In this document: one piece after another, positions 21,905-26,352 of the stretch
Layout of the letters: each line of letters begins with the position of its first letter
How positions within the stretch are numbered: position 1 is the first letter of the stretch
Origin: Clostridiales bacterium
Lineage (GTDB): Bacteria; Bacillota_A; Clostridia; Saccharofermentanales; Saccharofermentanaceae
Direction: 5' to 3'
Assembly (NCBI GenBank): GCA_024695545.1
Contig: JAILHZ010000070.1
Location: 1 to 26,352 of the forward strand
Length of the DNA: 26,352 bases
Notes under the pieces: generated by a model
Database searches by the model: none
What the model saw: only the letters and a program-made list of their open reading frames with translations
Told to the model about the DNA's origin: nothing
Program-made: the position numbers and the translations under genes

Positions 21905-23281
21905 ATGACACTGAAAGAAGACAAACAAGTATATAAGAAGCTCCTATTGATCGCCATCCCGATGATGATCCAGAACGGCATCAGCAATTTCGTCAACCTT
22001 CTGGACAACCTCATGATCGGCGACCTGGGCACGAATGCGATCTCCGGCGTGGCCATCGCCAACCAGCTGATCTTCGTATTCTATCTCCTCACCTTCGGCG
22101 CAACCGCCGGCGTGGGTATCTTTACTGCGCAGTATCACGGCAAAGGCGACACGGAGGGTATCCGCTATTCCTTCCGCTTCAAGGTAATCCTCAACACCAT
22201 CCTTTCCGCGCTGAGCATCCTCGTTTTCGCACTCGCCGCACCATTCCTCGTCGAGCTCTTCCTGCACGGCGAAGGCAATCCCGCGGACGCAGCGGAGATC
22301 CTGGACATCGGCGTCGACTACATCAAGGTCATGCTCATCGGCCTGATCCCGATCGGCCTGACCCAGGCATACGCCGGCACTCTCAAGGACTTAGGCAAGA
22401 CCAAGGTTCCGATGCTCGCATCTCTTTGCGCGATCGTCGTCAACCTCATCGGCAACGCGCTCCTGATCTACGGCATGCTCGGTCTCCCCGCTCTCGGCGC
22501 CGTCGGTGCCGCCATCGCGACCGTCATCTCCCGTTTCGTCGAACTCGGCATCCTGATCATCTACACCGGCAAAAACGCGGACAAGTTCCCCTTCATCAAG
22601 GGCGCCTTTTCCAGTTTCAAGGTGCCTTCCGACCTTGCCCGTAAGTTCTTTATAAAAGCACTGCCCCTCATGGGTAACGAGACTCTCTGGGCACTCGGTA
22701 TGACCATGATCAACCAGTGCTATTCCTACCGAAGCCTCGACGCCGTCGCCGCGATCAATATCGAGTCTACCATCTGGAACCTCATGGGTGTATCCTTCAT
22801 CGCGATGGGTGAAGCCGTAGGTATCGTCATCGGCCACATCCTCGGAAGCGGCGACCTCAAAGACGCGAAGTCCAAGGCTTACAAGATGCGCCGCTTCACC
22901 GTTCTCTGCGGTCTGATCTTCGGCGTCATCATGGTCGGTATCGCGCCGTTCTTCCCGCTTCTTTACTCCACGACGGACTACATCCGCCACTTGGCTACGG
23001 GATTCATCATGATCGCCGGTGTGACGATGCCCTTCTGCGCGTACTCGCATGCGTCCTACTTCATCATCAGAGCCGGCGGCAACGCTTTCATCACGGTCAT
23101 CTTCGACGCCGTCTACACCTGGGCCATCGTCGTTGTCACCGCTTACATCCTAAGCCGCTACACGAGCCTGAGCATCACCTGGATGGTCGCCATCATCCGC
23201 TCGCTCGAGTTCTTCAAATCCCTGATCGGTTACTTCATGGTCCGAAGCGGCATCTGGGTCAGAAACATCGTCAACACGTAA
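21905..23281 (+). CDS. MATE-family multidrug efflux transporter (second copy)
   Basis: A 458-residue exporter with about 12 hydrophobic helices. The N-terminal signature IAIPMMIQNGISNFVNLLDNLMIGDLG and the FTAQYHGKGD loop are typical of the family, and the second half repeats them (LPLMGNETLWALGMTMINQCYS, IGHILGSGD). It exports cationic compounds against a sodium or proton gradient. It differs clearly from the MATE gene at 13036, so they are not recent duplicates. No ribosome site precedes the ATG, and the promoter places the mRNA start within a few bases of it, suggesting leaderless translation. AAAAGCACT occurs inside the gene (I-K-A-L). A terminator follows about 50 bp after the stop. Confidence 0.92.
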   Translation: MTLKEDKQVYKKLLLIAIPMMIQNGISNFVNLLDNLMIGDLGTNAISGVAIANQLIFVFYLLTFGATAGVGIFTAQYHGKGDTEGIRYSFRFKVILNTILSALSILVFALAAPFLVELFLHGEGNPADAAEILDIGVDYIKVMLIGLIPIGLTQAYAGTLKDLGKTKVPMLASLCAIVVNLIGNALLIYGMLGLPALGAVGAAIATVISRFVELGILIIYTGKNADKFPFIKGAFSSFKVPSDLARKFFIKALPLMGNETLWALGMTMINQCYSYRSLDAVAAINIESTIWNLMGVSFIAMGEAVGIVIGHILGSGDLKDAKSKAYKMRRFTVLCGLIFGVIMVGIAPFFPLLYSTTDYIRHLATGFIMIAGVTMPFCAYSHASYFIIRAGGNAFITVIFDAVYTWAIVVVTAYILSRYTSLSITWMVAIIRSLEFFKSLIGYFMVRSGIWVRNIVNT

Positions 23282-23329
23282 AGCCCCGCTCCGCCCCCCG
23301 AGTACTGCACACACTTCCAGTTAACATAC

Positions 23330-23370
23330 AAAAGCCGGAGAGCTCCTGCTCCCCGACTTTTCTTCTTGTC
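23330..23370 (+). terminator. Terminator after the second MATE gene
   Basis: AAAAG (23330-23334) and CTTTT (23357-23361) close a 14-pair stem with two mismatches and a TCCT loop, followed by CTTCTTGTCT. It separates the convergent MATE and rsfS genes and may serve both directions, since A-runs flank it on both sides. Confidence 0.75.
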
Positions 23371-23440
23371 TATTTCCGCCTCGTCCCGCCATCCGGCAGA
23401 CCGAAGCACTTACGAGCCCTGCGCCCGCTCCAGCGATGCA

Positions 23441-23779
23441 TCAGCCCTCGGTCTTCTTCATCTCCCAGAGCTTCTCAAGGCTGTAGTTCTGTCTCTCTTC
23501 CGGATGGAATACGTGAACGACAACATCCTTATAGTCGAGAAGGATCCATCTTGCCGACTCTCTTCCCTCGATGTGGTCCGGCGTCACGTCATAGTCGCGC
23601 TTAAGCATATACTCGACTTCGTCCGCCAGCGCCTTGATATGTGTGGAAGATGTACCGGAGCAGATAACAAAGTAGTCCGCCAGCACGGTCTTCTCGGCAA
23701 CCGGAATCAGTTCGATATCCACGCCCTTCTTGTTCTCCAGAATCTCAACGATCTTATCAGCTAATTCTTTGATTTCCAT
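23441..23779 (-). CDS. rsfS: Ribosome silencing factor RsfS
   Basis: A 112-residue protein of the Iojap/RsfS family, which binds ribosomal protein uL14 and blocks joining of the subunits under nutrient limitation. Family marks: ADYFVICSGTSSTHIKALADEV (about residues 34-55), GRESARWILLDYKDVVVHVFHPEERQNYSLEKLW (about 71-104). Full length. GGGAGGGTG precedes the ATG. The order nadD-yqeK-rsfS is conserved in Firmicutes and is kept here; 147 bp separate it from the fusion gene and contain a TATAAT (minus strand, 23811-23816), so an extra promoter is likely. Confidence 0.96.
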   Translation of the reverse strand: MEIKELADKIVEILENKKGVDIELIPVAEKTVLADYFVICSGTSSTHIKALADEVEYMLKRDYDVTPDHIEGRESARWILLDYKDVVVHVFHPEERQNYSLEKLWEMKKTEG

Positions 23780-23810
23780 CTACACCCTCCCAGGTCGTTA
23801 ATCTAACTTC

Positions 23811-23816
23811 ATTATA
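23811..23816 (-). promoter_or_regulatory. Candidate -10 box for rsfS
   Basis: Minus-strand TATAAT, 32 bases before the ATG. The best -35 candidate 18 bases upstream, TTTTCG, is itself part of an AAAAGCACT copy (23837-23845). It is weak at -35, so activity is uncertain. Confidence 0.45.
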
Positions 23817-23926
23817 CACATATATTTCTCTTCGCGAAAAGCACTTTTAAGTATACATTCTGTGAACGGATTCTTTCGTCCGTATCCATCGCCGCAGTCC
23901 GCGCCGTGTCACTTGGCGTGCAGCGC

Positions 23927-25114
23927 TCACTTCTCCCGCTGCGCCAGAAGATATGCCAGCGATTTCTTCGTATCCTCGTGGATCTCCTGCCCCTTCTCCG
24001 CGAAGCTCTCACGGATCGCGCAGTAGCACTCGATCAGTGCGCCGTCGAGATCATCCTCCGCCAGTCTTCGGATCTCCGAAAGATCATCGAAGTGACGCGC
24101 CGGCTCGATCTTATCCGCCAGATAAACGATCTTATCCGTGATCGTCATCACCTCACGTCCGATCGTGTGATACTGGATCGCATCGAGCACTTCCTGATCC
24201 TCGACACCGTAATGCTCACGCGCATAGACCGCACCCGCCGGCGAATGCAGGATCTGCTTTCCCGGGATATATCCGTGAATGATCTTTGCCGCCAGATCAA
24301 TCTGTTCCTTCTCGGGAAGCTCCTTGGCACAGTCATGCAGAAGTCCCGCCAGCGCACACTTATCCGGATCCGCGCCAAATCTTATTGCAAAACGCGTCGC
24401 GGTCACACACACATTCATGCTGTGCAGCAGTCTCTTTCCGCTCATCTCATGGAAAAGCGTGAAGCAGTGCTGCATCAGGGTCTTATACATCTCATCGGAA
24501 ACGTTCATCAGCGGCGAATCCTCGGAGTACAGGTCGTGATCCTTAATGAAGGTCTTCACCACATCCGAAACATCGTCAAAATCATTCTCTCTGCGGATCT
24601 TGCTCGATGCGACTTCCACGCCGTCAATTTTAAAGAAACGGATCTTCGTGCCGAACTTCTCCTCCAGATGGGATGCTTCATTTCGCGCCTGTCCCTCATC
24701 GATGCCGGGACGCAGCGCACACAGCAGAGACGCCTGTTTCAGAATCTCTTCCGGCTGATACCACGATTCGAATTCAAAGAGGATATCCGATCCGCACATC
24801 AGGAAAAGCTCGTCCTTATCGGACACGACCTTCTGCTTACGAAGGTTCTTGAGCGTCTCGACTGTATAGCTCGGCTTCCCGAACACCTGCTCGATGTCGC
24901 ACACTTCGCACTTCGGCTCGTCCTTCAGCGCCGCCTTGACCATATAGAAACGATAAGGAGAAAGAGTGACCTTACGCGCCGGCTTAAAACACGGCATCCC
25001 CGTCGGAATCACGATCACGCGGTCGACCTTCTTGCTCGCAATCACCCCGCGGATCATGGACAGGTGTCCGTTGTGAAACGGGTCAAACGCCCCGCCGTAA
25101 ATACCGATCTTCAA
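23927..25114 (-). CDS. nadD: NadD-YqeK fusion: nicotinate mononucleotide adenylyltransferase plus HD phosphohydrolase
   Basis: A 395-residue two-domain protein. Residues 1 to about 200 are NadD, which joins nicotinate mononucleotide to AMP from ATP in NAD synthesis: GGAFDPFHNGH at residues 7-17, SSKIRRE near 167. Residues about 205-395 are YqeK, an HD-domain enzyme known in other bacteria to split diadenosine tetraphosphate: LLHSMNV with the first His, LAGLLHDCAKEL with the His-Asp pair, HSPAGA and YHTIG. The two are separate genes in Bacillus but fused in many Clostridia. The start is TTG: AAGGAG lies nine bases before it and an in-frame stop lies just upstream. rsfS follows, purD precedes by 41 bp. 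Confidence 0.95.
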   Translation of the reverse strand: MKIGIYGGAFDPFHNGHLSMIRGVIASKKVDRVIVIPTGMPCFKPARKVTLSPYRFYMVKAALKDEPKCEVCDIEQVFGKPSYTVETLKNLRKQKVVSDKDELFLMCGSDILFEFESWYQPEEILKQASLLCALRPGIDEGQARNEASHLEEKFGTKIRFFKIDGVEVASSKIRRENDFDDVSDVVKTFIKDHDLYSEDSPLMNVSDEMYKTLMQHCFTLFHEMSGKRLLHSMNVCVTATRFAIRFGADPDKCALAGLLHDCAKELPEKEQIDLAAKIIHGYIPGKQILHSPAGAVYAREHYGVEDQEVLDAIQYHTIGREVMTITDKIVYLADKIEPARHFDDLSEIRRLAEDDLDGALIECYCAIRESFAEKGQEIHEDTKKSLAYLLAQREK

Positions 25115-25155
25115 GCCTTCTTTCTCCTTCCGTCGTAATTCTTATCCAAAAGCAC

Positions 25156-26352
25156 TCAGCCCAGTGTTCTTCCGATATCTGTTCTGTAGTGCGCTTTCTC
25201 GAAGGAGATCTTCTTGACTCCCTCGTATGCGGAATCGATCGCCTCATCCATCGTCGCGCCGTCTGCATATACGCAGAGCACACGGCCGCCGGAAGTCACG
25301 AGTTTTCCGTCCTTAAGAGCTGTGCCTGCCTGGAATACGAGATGTCCGCAATCCGCGATACCCGTGATCTCATAGCCCTTATCGTACTTTTCCGGATAAC
25401 CGCCAGACGCCATAACAACGACGCAGGAGCAGCCCGGCTTCCACTTCAGATCGACCTGATCGAGAGTGCCGTCGATGCAGGCATCCACGAGTTCCATGAG
25501 GTCATTCTCCATACGCGGCAGGATCGCCTGGCACTCCGGATCACCGAAACGGGCATTGTACTCGACTACCTTCGCGCCTTCTTTTGTCAGCATCAGGCCG
25601 AAGTAAATAACGCCCTTGAACGGACGGCCTTCTGCGGCCAGTGCCTTGATCGTCGGCTCTACGATCGTATCGTAGATCTTCTTCTCATCTTCCGCCGTCA
25701 GATCCGCGCCCGGTGTAACTGCGCCCATGCCGCCGGTGTTGAGGCCTTCGTCATGGTCATATGCGCGCTTGTGGTCGCGGGATGTGATCATAGGGATAAC
25801 GGTCTTTCCGTCAGCAAACGCCAGAAGCGTCATCTCCGGTCCGACCATACACTCCTCAATAACGACCGTACTTCCGGACTTTCCGAAAACACCTTCGCTC
25901 ATCATGGAGATAACTGCCTTTTTCGCTTCGTCCAGTGTCTGGGCAATGATAACGCCCTTACCGAGAGCCAGTCCGTCCGCCTTGATAACGATCGGCATTT
26001 CCTGTGTTTCAAGATAAGCGAGCGCCTCGTCCTGATTTGTAAATGTCTGATACTTCGCGGTCGGGATATTGTATTTCTTCATCAGTTCCTTGGAGAAAGC
26101 CTTGGACGCTTCGATGATCGCCGCATTCTTATAGGGACCGAAAGCACGAAGTCCTACCTTTTCCATCTCATCGACCATTCCCAGAGCGAGCGGGTCATCC
26201 GGTGCGACGAATACAAGATCGAACTTCTCTTTCTTCGCATATTCCACCATCGCGTCAACATCGGTAGCCTTGATCGGGACACATGTTGCGACCTCAGCGA
26301 TACCGCCATTACCCGGCGCGCAGAAGAGCTCCGTAACTCTCGGACTCTGTTT
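25156..26352 (-). CDS. purD: Phosphoribosylamine-glycine ligase, 5' end outside window
   Basis: The reading frame runs unbroken to the window edge; 398 residues are visible and roughly 20-25 N-terminal residues are missing. The enzyme joins glycine to phosphoribosylamine with ATP in purine synthesis. ATP-grasp and family motifs are clear: SPRVTELFCAPGNGGIA near the visible N-terminus, KADGLALGKGV, GPEMTLLAFADG, GLNTGGMGAVTP and VVEYNARFGDPECQ. The stop codon overlaps the last base of an AAAAGCACT copy (25148-25156). It lies 41 bp before the nadD-yqeK start on the same strand, so the three genes may be co-transcribed. Confidence 0.96.
   Translation of the reverse strand, partial: KQSPRVTELFCAPGNGGIAEVATCVPIKATDVDAMVEYAKKEKFDLVFVAPDDPLALGMVDEMEKVGLRAFGPYKNAAIIEASKAFSKELMKKYNIPTAKYQTFTNQDEALAYLETQEMPIVIKADGLALGKGVIIAQTLDEAKKAVISMMSEGVFGKSGSTVVIEECMVGPEMTLLAFADGKTVIPMITSRDHKRAYDHDEGLNTGGMGAVTPGADLTAEDEKKIYDTIVEPTIKALAAEGRPFKGVIYFGLMLTKEGAKVVEYNARFGDPECQAILPRMENDLMELVDACIDGTLDQVDLKWKPGCSCVVVMASGGYPEKYDKGYEITGIADCGHLVFQAGTALKDGKLVTSGGRVLCVYADGATMDEAIDSAYEGVKKISFEKAHYRTDIGRTLG

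Larger units (their letters stand above)
52..25156. repeat. Interspersed 9-bp motif AAAAGCACT, 25 exact copies
   Basis: Exact copies reading AAAAGCACT on the plus strand start at 52, 2732, 5219, 6431, 9082, 10013, 11180, 12585, 14511, 14552, 16895, 17204, 20502, 21325, 21874, 22654, 23837 and 25148. Copies on the minus strand (AGTGCTTTT) start at 327, 2714, 3858, 6408, 15360, 17678 and 18597. Thirteen lie between genes or overlap a stop codon by a base; twelve lie in genes. The base before is G in 14 of 25, often as CG. One-base variants ending in C (AAAAGCACC) occur at about 1142, 6247, 8748, 10872, 14534, 14706 and 15549. Span given covers the first to last copy. Confidence 0.9.

Noticed and set aside
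23906..25138. A 410-codon plus-strand open frame antisense to nadD-yqeK
   Set aside because: It is a complement of a clearly conserved two-domain enzyme and has no ribosome site or family match.
52..25156. The Pasteurellaceae uptake sequence itself, as contamination or transfer
   Set aside because: The Haemophilus-type core is AAGTGCGGT. Here the repeated string is AAGTGCTTTT/AAAAGCACTT, and the genes are plainly Clostridia-like.

Overview
The window looks like chromosomal DNA of a Firmicute of class Clostridia, plausibly a gut or rumen Lachnospiraceae-like anaerobe. Reasons: strong GGAGG ribosome binding sites, a PadR/HAAS (DUF1700)/DUF4097 regulatory set, two aldo/keto reductases with C-terminal ferredoxin-like clusters, a NadD-YqeK fusion followed by RsfS, and an 'EHxGxMD' PD-(D/E)XK-like protein of a kind common in Clostridia. 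The genus is inference; no rRNA or tRNA gene was seen. About 87% of the window is coding.

Layout. (1) 80-8523, all minus strand: alcohol dehydrogenase, AraC regulator, GH10 xylanase without signal peptide, Fe-S aldo/keto reductase, NAD-dependent epimerase-like protein, YdhF-like aldo/keto reductase, Gfo/Idh/MocA oxidoreductase, then a separate zinc-ribbon membrane protein. This reads as a cytoplasmic (hemi)cellulose or sugar utilisation block. (2) 9071-14511, plus strand: patatin-like phospholipase, a second Fe-S aldo/keto reductase, a membrane protein coupled to a TerB/zinc-ribbon protein, and a MATE exporter. (3) 20403-14736, minus strand: PadR repressor with a palindromic operator in its promoter, HAAS/DUF1700 membrane protein, DUF4097 beta-ladder protein, then a MacB/FtsX-type permease and its ATPase. 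(4) 21076-23281, plus strand: PD-(D/E)XK-like protein and a second MATE exporter with an apparently leaderless promoter. (5) 26352-23441, minus strand: purD (cut by the window edge), nadD-yqeK fusion, rsfS.

Two repeat systems are not explained by the genes. The first is the 9-mer AAAAGCACT: 25 exact copies by hand count on the two strands, where chance predicts about 0.2. It is spread about once per kilobase, about seven times denser between genes than within them, and three times arranged as inverted pairs. Its behaviour resembles the DNA-uptake sequences of Neisseria and Pasteurellaceae, which I do not know to be described in Firmicutes. The second is a 52-bp double inverted repeat built from GTTCG/CGAAC half-sites 11 bp apart. 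It recurs at exactly 80-bp intervals, in two copies at 8.8 kb and three at 20.7-20.9 kb, both times between divergent genes.
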